Below, piece after piece: positions 11,656 through 23,201 of a stretch of DNA of 64,000 bases. The notes beneath the pieces are model-generated. The model ran no database searches, was not told the origin of the DNA, and saw only the letters and a program-made list of their open reading frames with translations. The number at the start of each line of letters is the position of its first letter. The first letter of the stretch is position 1. Source of the DNA: Spirodela intermedia (lineage: Eukaryota > Streptophyta > Magnoliopsida > Alismatales > Araceae). A program made the position numbers and the translations under genes. The stretch covers positions 1,582,501-1,646,500 of the forward strand of contig LR746275.1 in the NCBI GenBank assembly GCA_902729315.2, in the 5' to 3' direction.

Positions 11656-12239
11656 CATTAAAGGGCTTCTTGAGCTATAACTTGTGTTCTTGAAGACCAA
11701 CTGTCTTTTTCCTCATGCTCTACATTTGGATTACGCATTAGTCTGATTTTTTTAAAATATTTTCTATCACTATGATTCAGAGTTGAAGAAATGAAGGAAA
11801 TGAAGAATAAATTTCTATATTTTTCCTTTAGATTTCAATAATTATTAGCAGTTCATCTGTATTCTTTTCATGATGAGATTTATATAGGTTTATTTATTAC
11901 TTATCTGGGTATTTATCCGAAAGTACATATCATAATAGTTTGAAGAGTTTCAATTATATTAAATATTAAGTATCGTTATGATTTGCGATCTCTGGTTTTA
12001 ATATAAGTTTACATATATATATTGGTACTGATTTAGGTAAATATTATCTCTAAAATTGATTAATTTTGGATTCTTTGCGACAAGTATTTTGTATAAGTTT
12101 CAAGAAATTTAGAGTAGAAAATGTCAGTCAAAGAGTCTAAAAGGCTATCTCTAATGAGTACCCTGAAACAGCATTTTCTTGCGGTGCCAGCATTTTTGGA
12201 GCCCATCTTACAGTATCTAGATTATATTACTCCAATTAG

Positions 12240-12241
<2 letters not shown>
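11656..12241. other. Intergenic AT-rich DNA
   Basis: No gene or repeat recognised between the PPR-like remnant and the microsatellite downstream of the glutaredoxin-like gene. Confidence 0.5.

Positions 12242-12286
<45 letters not shown>
12242..12286. repeat. (GA)n microsatellite
   Basis: About 22 GA units, some 195 bases past the stop of the minus-strand glutaredoxin-like gene. Confidence 0.95.
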
Positions 12287-12289
<3 letters not shown>

Positions 12290-12445
12290 AGACTAATTAA
12301 CACAGGCCTCAGTTATCGACACACCATGATCTATAATCCCTGCAGAGAAGAGCCAAAGAAGCTCAGGAAGATGACTCCCTTTTGCATTCATTCCTGTGTT
12401 GCAGAGATCTAGAAATCCTAGCCATGACGGAAGAAGTAGGGTTCT

Positions 12446-12447
<2 letters not shown>

Positions 12448-12478
<31 letters not shown>
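12448..12478. repeat. (GAT)10 microsatellite abutting a stop codon
   Basis: Ten GAT units directly beside the TGA (12480-12482) of the minus-strand glutaredoxin-like gene, so the repeat is the first sequence of its 3' UTR, read as (ATC)n. Confidence 0.95.
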
Positions 12479-12479
12479 T

Positions 12480-13136
12480 TCAACAGTGGGGGCACCGGAC
12501 CAGGCCGTTCTCGTTGCAGTCGGGGCACCTGCGCCGCCGGTCCTCCTCCTCGTCGAAAACCTTCCGGCCGCCGTCGCAGCTGCCGCAGAGAACAAACCTC
12601 GCGCCGCCGCAGGCGGCGCACAGGAAGCGCGGGTCACGCCGAGCGACTCCGGCGAGGAGCTCCGCCAGGCCACCGTCCTCGTGCAACCGTCGGATCTCCT
12701 CTGCCCCTCCGAGCCGCCGCTCGCCGGCGAAGACCTGCGGCAGGACGGCGGCGGCGCCGCCGCTAAGGCGGCTCTGCAGCTCCCTCCGGAGGGCGGCGTC
12801 CATGGAGACGTCCCGCTCGTCGATCCATACCCCAAAGCAGCGGAGGATGCTGCGGACTGCGCAGCAGTCCTCGTAGGTCCGCCGGATCCCCCGCAGCGAG
12901 GTGCTGTACAGGACGACCCTCGGGGCGGCGGTGCCGGCGGTGGCGGTGGCGGTGGCAGTGGCGGAGGAGGAGGACGACCGGCGGAGGTGGGAGCCCGTCT
13001 TTCGTGGGCACGGCGGCGTATCGACGGTGCGCCGTTCATTGGGGATTTGCTTTGTGGCCGGTGGAGGAGGGGGTTGGTGGCAGCGTAGAGAAGCTTTGTC
13101 GCCGGCAGCAGGAGGGCCGTCGCTGAGCTTCTCCAT
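12480..13136 (-). CDS. Glutaredoxin-domain protein with C-terminal Cys-rich (4 x CxxC) domain
   Basis: Intronless 218-residue protein of the plant family that resembles animal GRXCR1 (Arabidopsis At5g39865/At3g28850 type). Residues 1-70: low-complexity, Pro, Ser and Ala/Thr-rich. Residues ~73-164: glutaredoxin fold, with VVLYSTSLRGIRRTYEDC in the active-site region, DERDVSMD, then VLPQVFAGERRLGGAEEI in place of the TVP and GG glutathione-binding stretches. There is no CPYC or CGFS motif, so ordinary thiol-disulphide chemistry is unlikely; this lack is normal for the family. Residues 173-218: four CxxC pairs (173/176, 184/187, 204/207, 215/218), suggesting two zinc sites. The ATG at 13134-13136 is the first in frame. 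A CT-rich tract (coding strand) lies ~165 bases upstream. Longer frames on both strands here are shadows of the high GC. Confidence 0.9.
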   Translation of the reverse strand: MEKLSDGPPAAGDKASLRCHQPPPPPATKQIPNERRTVDTPPCPRKTGSHLRRSSSSSATATATATAGTAAPRVVLYSTSLRGIRRTYEDCCAVRSILRCFGVWIDERDVSMDAALRRELQSRLSGGAAAVLPQVFAGERRLGGAEEIRRLHEDGGLAELLAGVARRDPRFLCAACGGARFVLCGSCDGGRKVFDEEEDRRRRCPDCNENGLVRCPHC

Positions 13137-13299
13137 GAGGAAGGAAGAGGTAGGGAGCTACTCCCCTGGAGATGAAGAAGGTGGCGGGGGAAAGGAAGAG
13201 TCCAAGAAAGGCGGCAGCTTTCGTCGAGATGGGCGGCGGGTTTCTCTTTTGGCAAAGTGACGGCGACCTCCGGCGACCTGAGCGGCCACAGTCCCGTAG

Positions 13300-13340
13300 C
13301 GAGAGAGAGAGAGAGAGAGAGGGGGGGGGAGGGGGGGGCT
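13300..13340 (-). promoter_or_regulatory. CT-rich microsatellite and C-tract upstream of the glutaredoxin-like gene
   Basis: Plus strand reads (GA)n then a G-rich run; on the coding (minus) strand this is a C-run followed by (CT)n, ending ~165 bases before the ATG. Probably leader or core-promoter pyrimidine-rich sequence; function inferred only. Confidence 0.45.
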
Positions 13341-13499
13341 TCTGTTTTGGATTTCTTGGACGGCGGCGTGTTGGTCTGTGAGGTACGACGCGTGGAGGCG
13401 ACATGGCCACTGGACCCACACTTGTCGTGGCTGACAAGGGTGATGCTAGTGGCTCCTTTCTGTCTAGACGGCTTTACTTGACGTGACGTGTTGATGGAG

Positions 13500-16400
13500 G
13501 GTCAGTAGATGAACGGAAGGAATCGGCTTTCTCGCTCATAGATGGACGGTGGCGATTGTTTTCTTCCTCGAGGCACATGAATGCAAGCACTTGGCAATAT
13601 GGCCGAAACATTATTTCTTTTACATTGAGTGGCTTATAAGTCTTGTAGAATATATTGGCCTCCCTTCAACAAGTGTACTCTTATAAATTAGTCTCACTTC
13701 TAAAACTTTTAAGTATGATAAGATTTTTCAAGGGTGAAGATTGTTTGGTGTCATGAAGTAAGACTAAATTCAGCATATGGTAGAGTGATCAAAGGTAAGA
13801 TAAGTTGATCACTGCATGACGACTTTGCATCAAAGTTCAAAGAAGATAATGAATGATATGTGAGACTAGCACACACATTGCCAAGTGTATAAGATTATTT
13901 GGTTGGAGTAAGAGATCCTTTTGGTTGCAACCTCTGTAGAGGTTGTAAAAGCCTGATTCCAAACAATGGAAAAATAATTTGAAGATGTGCATGCACATGT
14001 GAGTAAGATAATTGTTAAAAATGAGAATTCATGGTTGGAAGATGCGAATACCAAAGAGTTAGACAAAGTGTTAAAGTCATTGCATTAGACATCACATTGT
14101 TGAAATATTTGTCACTAGATGTGTAGACATCACAAATCTTGATGGGGGTAAAATATTTAGAGTCAAAGGTGTACATTGATGCATACAATGTCAAGAAAAT
14201 ATAAAAATTTCTTAGGAGATCTCAATAATGTAGCTCAGAAAACTAAAGCTTAAGAAGAGTCCTAAGGAAGAGGCCCAACTACTTTAAAATTGAGTTGTAA
14301 AGAGGCAAATGCCAAAAGACAGCTCAAAAGCTAATTGGACCCCAATAAAGTAAGAGAAACAACTTTCAATTTCTGTGATTTCATAATCTCATTTGATTCT
14401 ATTGTAAGTCTATTTTTTGTTGTTTAATGGTCTATTTTAATTTTGTACAAGTTGGTTTTAAAATTTTGTTTAAGATCGGTTTAACCTTTTGGGAGCATCT
14501 CACCTCCATTTTAGGATTATACAAAAGTCCTCCAATTGTAATTTGATAAGTCATTGAAATATTATAAGTTTTTTCTCTTGTGAAGATACCTTATTTCTAT
14601 TTGTAGATTCAAGAGTCCCTATTATGATCTTTTCATTTCAAATTTAAATTAAAATATATTTATAAGTAAAGATGTGTAGTTCAATGAAGATGAGACTCTT
14701 GAGATATGCCCTTTATCATGGAGAGATTTTATTAATTTTCAAGAATCTCTTAATCAATGATTTGGAAAGATCAATTGAGCATTAAAATAACTTTTAGTAT
14801 ACTAAGAAGAATATCGATTTTGAGTTAATTCAAAAAGTTTTTTCTTGAAGTTACAATAGTTGATTTGAAGATAATGATTGTCAAGATTTTCATATGAAAA
14901 TTGATTTATCAAGTTTTAGTAGTCATTTACAAATCAAAGAATTTCTAAAGTGACTAGCTGGTTGAACATTTTTTTGATTAGACAAAGATTTTAGATGAAA
15001 ATAAGTAAAATTAGTCATTTATAAATTAGAGGGTGAAACCTCTACATTATGAGAACAATTGCAGTCCACTTGTGTGATCAAATAAGGACCTTTTTTCACA
15101 CTTTAAATAAATTAAATAAATTACTTCAAAATTAATTTCTTCTACAAGATTATGAAAAAAGTATATATCAACAATATTAAAACTATAAAAAGGATATTTG
15201 GTCTATTTCAACATATGAGTAAATCACTAACTAACATTACAAGTTGATATGATAAAATTAGAGTCATATATGATTTTGAGATTTAAAATGGTCTCAGATG
15301 GGATATAAGAAAAAAAAAATTGTCATCTTTCAGATTGGAAAATGTAGTTATGCCATCTCATGTAAAAAGTTTCTTTTAAAATAAAATAAAATGAAAATTT
15401 AAATAATAATTTTTTAAATTTCTAACAAGATAACTCATGTTAGTTAATGTTTCTCAACCTTGACTATTAGACCAAAAACAATGCTTGTATTTAACAATAT
15501 TTGCTTAATACCTTCTATGTGAACTTTTTTAGTCAAAAACCTTTATATTTGTAATGACATAATTGTTTTTTAAAAAATACACAATGAACACAAGATATAT
15601 AATATAATTGATAACATCAATAGTAGAAAAAATAGTCTCTCTTTTAGTATGATATGAAAATTAGGATTGAAGATAGAACTACACTTACATCCATATTGAA
15701 TTAATGAGATTATTAAAAAAACGAAATCAAAGTTTCTAAAACTCATTTCGTAAATCTTTTATTGAAAAACCATATATTGAAGAAGTTTAGTGCAATATTG
15801 GTTGAAATAGATGTATATTATATTATTTTGAGAATACTATAATAGTTTTATAATGATGCTAGGCATCTTTTTAAAGATAATATTTTTCGTTATAATAACT
15901 AAAAATATGTCTTGGGCCCAATAAAAAAACTGATTTCTCAAAAGATAATGCTGAAAAAAGAAGATATGTTGTTTGATCAAAATGAATTTCTTAGTAACTT
16001 AGATGATGAATCTGATTTTTTTCCTAGTTGTTCAAAACTTAGAGACAACATTTCAATTGGCTAAAACTACAATAAAACCTATTGAAAAGTTACTATCTAA
16101 AATTTTCAAATATACACAAAATTGGTAATCTTCTTCTTCATGGGAGTAATATCTAGCAACATTTTGATTTTAAAGTAGGTGCAAGTTTAACCAAAATATC
16201 AAAATTTGAAAAATTAATTCAAAGCATTTCATATGATCTTGAAAGGATACCTACAAACTAGTAAAAAGGCTTGTAAAAAGTAAGTCAAGTGTATAGAAAA
16301 GGTTTAGAGATTTTGTGTTGTAGAATACTTCAAAAGGCTTTTGAGAAACTTTGACTCTCTAGTTTCCCCTTTTTTTTCAAAATGATGCTGCATATCCACA

Positions 16401-16750
16401 AGCTTGGGTGCTAATACTCCCAAAGGATTGAAAAATTACAATCTTGTCTTTCTTTCTTACTCAGATTGACCCATGGGTTGATCCATAGGCTGTCCATTTT
16501 GGACTGATCCTTTTTTTATTTTATAGTATATAATAAGTGGTTTCATCTCAATAGTCTCTCTCCATTGACCACCTTATCTCAAAACTTAGGAACCTTTCTT
16601 TGAATGCTACTAACTAGCTCTCACAAAACTTCAAATTAGTGTTTTAGTCCCACTAAGTTATAGCGTATAATCTGATAGGCATGGAATGAACATGTAACTA
16701 TCTCTTGACTTGTAAGATCAAATAAAATTCACTACGATTTTTTTTTATAA
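13500..16750. other. AT-rich gene desert
   Basis: After about 13.5 kb the sequence turns AT-rich with only short open frames and many A/T runs. I see no gene, RNA gene or strong repeat. The adjacent gypsy relic suggests this is further decayed element sequence, but I could not align it to any domain. Confidence 0.5.
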
Positions 16751-16754
16751 TACT

Positions 16755-17430
16755 TGACTACAATTATTCAGTCCAAATGTCTTGCATACTTGAGACTCAT
16801 AAGATATAGGGTGAAGTAAAGATGATGGGGATAGAATGAGCTGGTATGCTTCAAGTCTTATGTTGTCAAAGATCTTGAAGGGTTAATAATATTTTGGAGC
16901 TAAATTTTAATTTTAGTTTTTTTTTCCTAAGGATGTCATCTTGTAGGGTTATAGCTATAGATAAATTTGATTGGGCATCCTTTTGATATTGATTGACCTT
17001 CACTTTTATTTGATTATGAGCTCTCTTGAGGTGATATTTGAGTGAAGTGCCTAATCTTTGAATTTTAATTAGATGCCAACAGCTATTATAGGAGTTGGTA
17101 GTGATCCATGACATAATAGAGGTAGAGGATCACTCCTTTATAAAAATTTAAATGTATCTCATGATTTTTGATTGCTTGAAGAGTAACATTTGAGGTACTT
17201 TTCACACAATGACTTCTCAATTTTTTTTGGTCGTCAGTTTGTGGATGGTGTCCCATGCTTTGCATGAGTTGTGTATCCTTGGTATTTGAATAGTTTGAAC
17301 AAAATAAATTAATAAAAAGGAATAAAGATGTTTGTATTGAAATTATTGGTTTTGCTTATAAAGATCTTGTCTTAATTTGGAATGTTTGCAGGGTATTAGA
17401 CACATGTTGGCTCACCATAACTTATATTTG
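16755..17430 (-). mobile_element. Decayed Ty3/gypsy integrase (core to C-terminal domain)
   Basis: Read on the minus strand from ~17430 down to ~16755, with stops and frame changes. A stretch ending NTKDTQLMQSM leads into GHHPQTDDQKK (~17230-17275), which matches the near-invariant AYHPQTDGQTE at the end of the integrase core. Then come LKYHLKRAHNQIKVKVNQY (~16990-17045; family: LK..L..AQ.RMK..AD) and LRKKKLKLKFSSKIL (~16880-16925; family: S.R.....KL..KY.GPF). It ends in a weak EAYQL...SPSSLLHP stretch (~16790-16840; family: VAY.L.LP...IHPVFHVS). Opposite strand to the first gypsy relic, so a separate insertion. No LTRs found. Confidence 0.7.
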
Positions 17431-20400
17431 AGAGGTGAAGTCATACTCCATCAAGAAGTATTACTATTGAACATGTTTTGGCATGAGTTTTCACTATCTT
17501 GAACTAACCGCATAAGAGATAATGGCCTCACACCCTCAAGACCATATATCATTACCTCTATCACATGCATTGAATAATGTCACTCCATCTTGTTGAGCTT
17601 TTAATTCTCATTTTCTACCAAATGCTTCTCATATATCACAACATTGTTGATGGCCATGTCAAATGCATCTGGTGCACCTCAAATGATTGAGTGAAGTTAG
17701 GCAACTACAGGATTGGTTTGTTTGTGACTACCTTTTCAAGATTATTTGCATGTCTAACCCCATGTAGGGGCTAATTGTCTTGATATTGTAGCGTCACAAG
17801 TAAAGTTTTTTTTACCTCTATTGGTAATACAATGAAGTTGATCTTTCTACACAACACTAGTCAAAATGTATGTTGCTAAAAAATGGCCTTGATTTAGCTA
17901 TCTCTTTATGATAATAGCAAGTCCAACCAAGACACTTTTCTTAGAGAGAAAGCTCTAAGTCAACTTAATGTTAATTATTACAAGTTTTAACTAGCTCTTG
18001 ATATTGCCTTATAGGTGAATGACCCTAGACTCACTTGTTTAGCAACTAAAAGAAATTTTACCTATGGTTGTTATGTCCAGCCATATGTTGTACATTTACT
18101 ATAGCACTCAATGTACTTATCCAAATAAAGAGCTTTACCTTTGTAGGCTGTTTTGCCAAGTTTTGATGTCATTTTGTGTAATCTCTTACCCTTGTTGTGA
18201 ATTTTCATGTGGTACTCTCCCCTACCATTGCTATGATGACTACCCTCTTGGTGGCTCTCTCAACACTTAGTGCCTATGTCGGTTTTATGATGGTGGAGAT
18301 GTCATAGTCTATGAAGGCAACATGATGGCTTCATGAGCCTAATAAGTTTGGTGATAATTATAACATATATATAAGAAATTATGAGCCTAATATATTGAAG
18401 TACAAAGAAATAAACTACTATGTGCAGTAATGATATGTGTTCTCTAAGCTTGATTTTAGGATCAAGTAGAAATGAGAAACGAGGAACATATCAAACACTC
18501 AGTTCTATGGTTCCCATTGGCTATCATCCATTGTAGTTAAATAAACTTATTGATTAGAGAGAATGCCCATCCTCTTTATTCTCTCACCAATGTAAGATCA
18601 TTGCTGGAGTACAAAATATTGAGGGTAATATTATAATTTAACTATAACAAACAAAGTTTATGAGAGAGTGATAGATCAAAAAGGAAAAGAAATAAAACTC
18701 TTACAAGAAGAGTAGAGACATTATCTCTATGCAAGCTATGAATCAATTTGTTGACTCTAAAATTAGATGAATTTGAAAATGGCTTTAAAAATGAGGAATG
18801 TAATGAAAATCATCAATGCATAGCTTTTGTGCATTAGAGAGTGAAAGCCTTGACAACACTCTTGAAGAGAAGATTCATGTTTTGACATATAAAAATTGGT
18901 AAATATTAGAGAAGCTTAGGAGACTTCTACTTTATCAAATGGGGGACTATTAGTTTATGTGTGTGAATCTATTTTCATCAGGCCATATCAACATCATCAT
19001 CTTTGAAAGGGTGTTGTTGAAAAATTAATTATGGAGTCACATTCTCTTCTTCATCCCTATTGAGCATGTTAGTGAATAATAAGTAATAATCAAATGTATT
19101 TGTGACATTCTCTTCCTCAACCCTATTTGTAAAATACTACATTGAATCAGATGTTAGTGAATAACAAATTTTTCATGTCTAGGACTGATGAACTTCTAGT
19201 TGAATTGCTATTTTACATAGTTGAGCTTCAAGAAAAATAATTTAGAATGAAGTTTTAACCTTATACTTTGTGTTGGCCAAAATTATATATGCACAATTGA
19301 TAATCTATCTTTTAAGATTAAATGAAATCTAGTTTTGTATTTGCTCTTCAAAATTGTCTTTTTTATCATATCCTTATTCACAGCCAAAATTATAATTAAT
19401 AATCAAACCACTTGAAAGAGAGGTTTTTATCAATTGAGTCAAGAAGTAGAAGCTCTAATTAAGAATTTGAATATTTGAGGCATTTGATTAATTTATATGG
19501 TTTTGAGATTGATTAGAAAATAAAACATCAACATGGAAATTATATTTTGAGGCATGTGATCAGTTTGCATTGTGTTGACATTAATTTTAAAAAAACCAAC
19601 TTGGTGAGATGGAAAATTTTGATTAATTAGAATTCATTAAAGAGATTTTTGGGCCTAATTGACTATTAATAGAAGATTATTAAAAGTTGTGAGCAAAGTT
19701 TTCTACTTTTAACTTAACTCTTAAGAGAAAATGATATTATGTGGGATGTGGAGGTTTAATTGGCCTTGGATAAACTTCAATGGGTAACTTCTATGAATAT
19801 ATTCCATCTCTTCATAATCTCACCATTCCTTTCAAAATGAAATTTTATGCTTTGAGAAGTTTTAAGGTGAGAGCTGTCTTGAGGCAAGAGGAAGAGCTTT
19901 GGCTTGTCAAAGTTAGGCCTTGGAAGATAAGTATCATTTTTCATCAACTTACGAAAGGGAGATGTATTCATTAATCTTGGTTGATTAAAATTAGTTGTCT
20001 AATCACTTGGGACATAATTCAATAAAAGAATTGATCAACAAAGCTTAAAGCTTATGGTGGAGCAAAAGATTCATGCTCTAACTCAAGGAAAAATTGTTGA
20101 CCAAATTATGGGGATATGGGTTTATAACATAACACAAATTTAGGAAATATAAAAAGGATATAGATCTTTTATATATAGAATGAGGTACTTAGCCTTAGGC
20201 TATGGTGTCTTGTAAATTATTGTGTATTAGTTAAATAACATTAGAAAAAAGTATTAACCTGATTGAAATTTACAAGTTAGATTAAAAAGTTATTTTTTTA
20301 TAATATAATTAGTACAAAAATATTATTATAACCTAAAGCTATCTAATGGTGCATTTTAATTTTTTATTAGTACACAAAGACTCATTTCTAAAGTAGAAAA

Positions 20401-20967
20401 TATTGTTATAACCTAAATCTTAAACTTAATTCATTGAGAATCGAGTGGTGTGATATTATTATTGATTCCCAATGTGTAGTTACATATGAGAAATCTACTA
20501 TAAGAATGATGTTATTCATTAGATTTCAAAACATACTTATTAAATTCATTCTAGTAGGTGAATTCTTTGTTAAATTAGTGATAGTGCATGGTACGTAATT
20601 GAATCTACTATCACAAATAGAGATAAAATATTTGTCTATTATTTCTTGGGCTGAGTTACATAAATTTCAAAGGAAGCCAATTTTTCTAGAGTTGTGTTTG
20701 CTATCCGTAAACTAACAATCAAATGGAAGTCTTAAATGGTGTTGCTTTAGCACTGCTTAACATTAAACTACTTAGATGACTCCATTATAGTCTTCCATCA
20801 TTTAAAGGGACTTGGATGCATTCTTTGTGACTCAAAAGCTCTTCAACCTATTTATCAATTAAAGGGAGGGGGGAGGGCACAATGTGTGAGAAAAAAAGAG
20901 GTGAGGAACAGAAGAATATATTCATGGCTGAAGTATAGGCAAGGAGACCCATAGAGAATGCATTCAT

Positions 20968-20969
<2 letters not shown>
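17431..20969. other. AT-rich gene desert
   Basis: No gene recognised. The part next to 17.4 kb may hold more of the minus-strand gypsy relic (reverse transcriptase/RNase H), but translations were too decayed to call. Two nearly coextensive 64-codon frames on opposite strands at 19777-19974 have no known content. Confidence 0.5.

Positions 20970-21023
<54 letters not shown>
20970..21023. repeat. (CT)n microsatellite
   Basis: About 27 uninterrupted CT units. Confidence 0.95.
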
Positions 21024-21024
<1 letters not shown>

Positions 21025-21859
21025 GACCTCTACCTAGTTAATGGTTTCATGCTCTCAAACATTATTAGGAGGAATATCAGATTACAACATGAGATCTCTA
21101 GCCGCATAGGGGATTAACATGGGATTGGAGATGACCTTGTACGACAAATAATCTATAGGGTAGTTCTCAAGCCCCTAAGAATAATCTCATTCTAAGAAAA
21201 AAAAAATCTCATTCCATTGACTTTTGGTCCACAGGTCCATTGAAACTAAGGGCAGCTAATTTGTAGCCCTTTGACCACAAGATTAACTTGTGATTGAAGG
21301 TAACAAAATAAAAAGAGTTCATTTGAAAATCCATTATTTTGACAGGGAATTTAGTCAATGCACAAAAAACAATACATTGCAGTAGAAGCATGGCATAAAG
21401 AACTTGAAGCTACAATAAACCTAATAAAGCCTCAATATTATATGATAGGATATGCATAGTTTATATGATTATAGTTTAAATCCCTTAATGAAAGCATATA
21501 TTTGATGTAAATATGTTTTCTATGTGAATTTGTATTGTTTATTGAATTACATACAAAAGTATTAAATTCTATATCTTTTATAACATGCATATTCTAATGA
21601 ATCAAAAGTTCTTTTTGATGTAATGTTGGGTATTCTAATAGATGAAAAAAATATATTTACATGTAGGGAAATTAGAAGAGGGTAGTTTAAATTTTAAATA
21701 GATTCTCTACATTTGTTTTAAGTGTTTAATGAGTTGACCAGCAGACCTATTATAGTTGGCCTACTAAGAGGCCGCATACCAGCCCATTCTAATGGGGGGT
21801 ATTTAAAGCGAGAGAGAGGAGAGAGGAGGAAGCACGTACGATCAGAGAAATTAGGACTA

Positions 21860-22440
21860 ACTCGTGAAGAGAAGATGGAGGAGGGCAATGACTAGAAGAA
21901 CAGAAAATCATGGCAGCGATAACCACGATGATGACAGCAACAGCAACATCGACGATGACAGTGAGTCCCATTCTATGCGACAGGTAGAGAAGGGGCTGAG
22001 CACGACAGTGGTGGCACCCACGATGGTGGCAATAATAATAGTGATGACAACGATAGTGGTTGTGAACTCTTGTTTTACGTGACAGGTAAAGGAGGAGACA
22101 AGTATGACGATGGTAGCACTCACAACGGTGACAATAGTAGTGGTGGCAACAATGGCACTGGCTGCAAACTCTTATTTTGCATGATAGGCAAAGGAGGAGA
22201 TGAGCATAATGACAACGGCACTCACCATGGTGACAATAGTAGTAGTAGCAACAACGATAGTGGTTATAAACTCTCATTTTGTGTGATAGACAAAGGAAGA
22301 GATGAGCACAATAGTAGCAGCAATAGTGACGACAATACACTCTCAACAATAGCAATAATAACATTGGTTGTGAACTTCTTCACTATGGGACAAATAGAAG
22401 AAGAGTCAAACACCACAACAACAACATCCACACTCTCAAG
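21860..22440. repeat. 102-bp minisatellite, four to five diverged units
   Basis: Unit landmark tgtgaactct-tgttttacgtgacagg-aaaggagg is found at 22061, 22163 and 22265, exactly 102 bp apart. More diverged copies lie near 21959 and 22369. Each unit ends in a run of GA(C/T)- and AGT-type triplets. Because 102 is a multiple of three, a plus-strand frame stays open through the units (34 residues per unit, rich in Gly, Asp, Asn, Ser). It has no ATG and no flanking gene, so I call it non-coding. Confidence 0.8.
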
Positions 22441-23201
22441 CTTCAAATTGATTGTTTTAATTTATGCGTGTATTTCGTTCTATATTTCTTTTTCTTCATG
22501 AATGTTAACAAGTTTAATGCTCCGCTAATAAACTAACTATTGACAGAGGCATTTTCACCTCTATCATTTTTCACAGACTCATAATATTGCTCTTTCATTT
22601 CTATGTTTTTAACTTCATCCAAACACAATAAAAAATATTTGTGGATCACATTATACCAAGTTTTTCTTGTGGATTGACACAAATCTACTATAGATTATAA
22701 ATAATCGAATTTATAATTTTCAGAGATTTGCTTTTAATAAATTCTAAAATTGATTACTTCTTAAAACGACGACTAAAGTACCATCAAAACCTATCCCAAA
22801 AGTTTGGAAGGAGTAAAGATAATTTTGGAATGAGAAAAAAAAACCCCACTAAAACACAACACAAAGCAACGAGTTTCTTAGTAATACACAGATCATATGA
22901 TTGACTAAAGTGAATTTTTTTATCAAGAGCCACACCCAACCAAGCCAACTAAGTACTCAAAATCTGGGACAGTGGAGGTAATAATTTTTAAAACAAGGCC
23001 AGTTTAATGTTGATACCAACAGCCATGTCTCATCCCGCACAGAGCAAGTTTCCCAGAATGGGAAGAAAAAGAAGGGAGGGGGGTAATAAAAAGACTGGTC
23101 AACCAAGAGACTGGTGCATCTAAAAAAAACTCCTAAGTCATACCTCTCTCTCTGTCTCTCTATCTCTCTCTCTCCCCTCATACCTGCAGACTTAGACTGA
23201 T
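22441..23201. other. FY 3' flank and probable 3' UTR
   Basis: Between the minisatellite and the FY stop codon. No separate gene. On the minus strand a plausible further donor (ctgcag|gtatga) follows the FY stop by about 22 bases, so the 3' UTR may itself be spliced. An interrupted CT tract lies at 23145-23174. Confidence 0.4.

Noticed and set aside
12293-13255. Long alternative frames on both strands over the glutaredoxin-like gene (up to 320 codons)
   Set aside because: Arg/Pro/Ser-rich shadows caused by high GC; only the 218-residue minus-strand frame has a recognisable fold.
21789-22364. 191-codon minus-strand Cys/His/Tyr-rich frame
   Set aside because: Antisense of the 102-bp minisatellite; low complexity, no start context.
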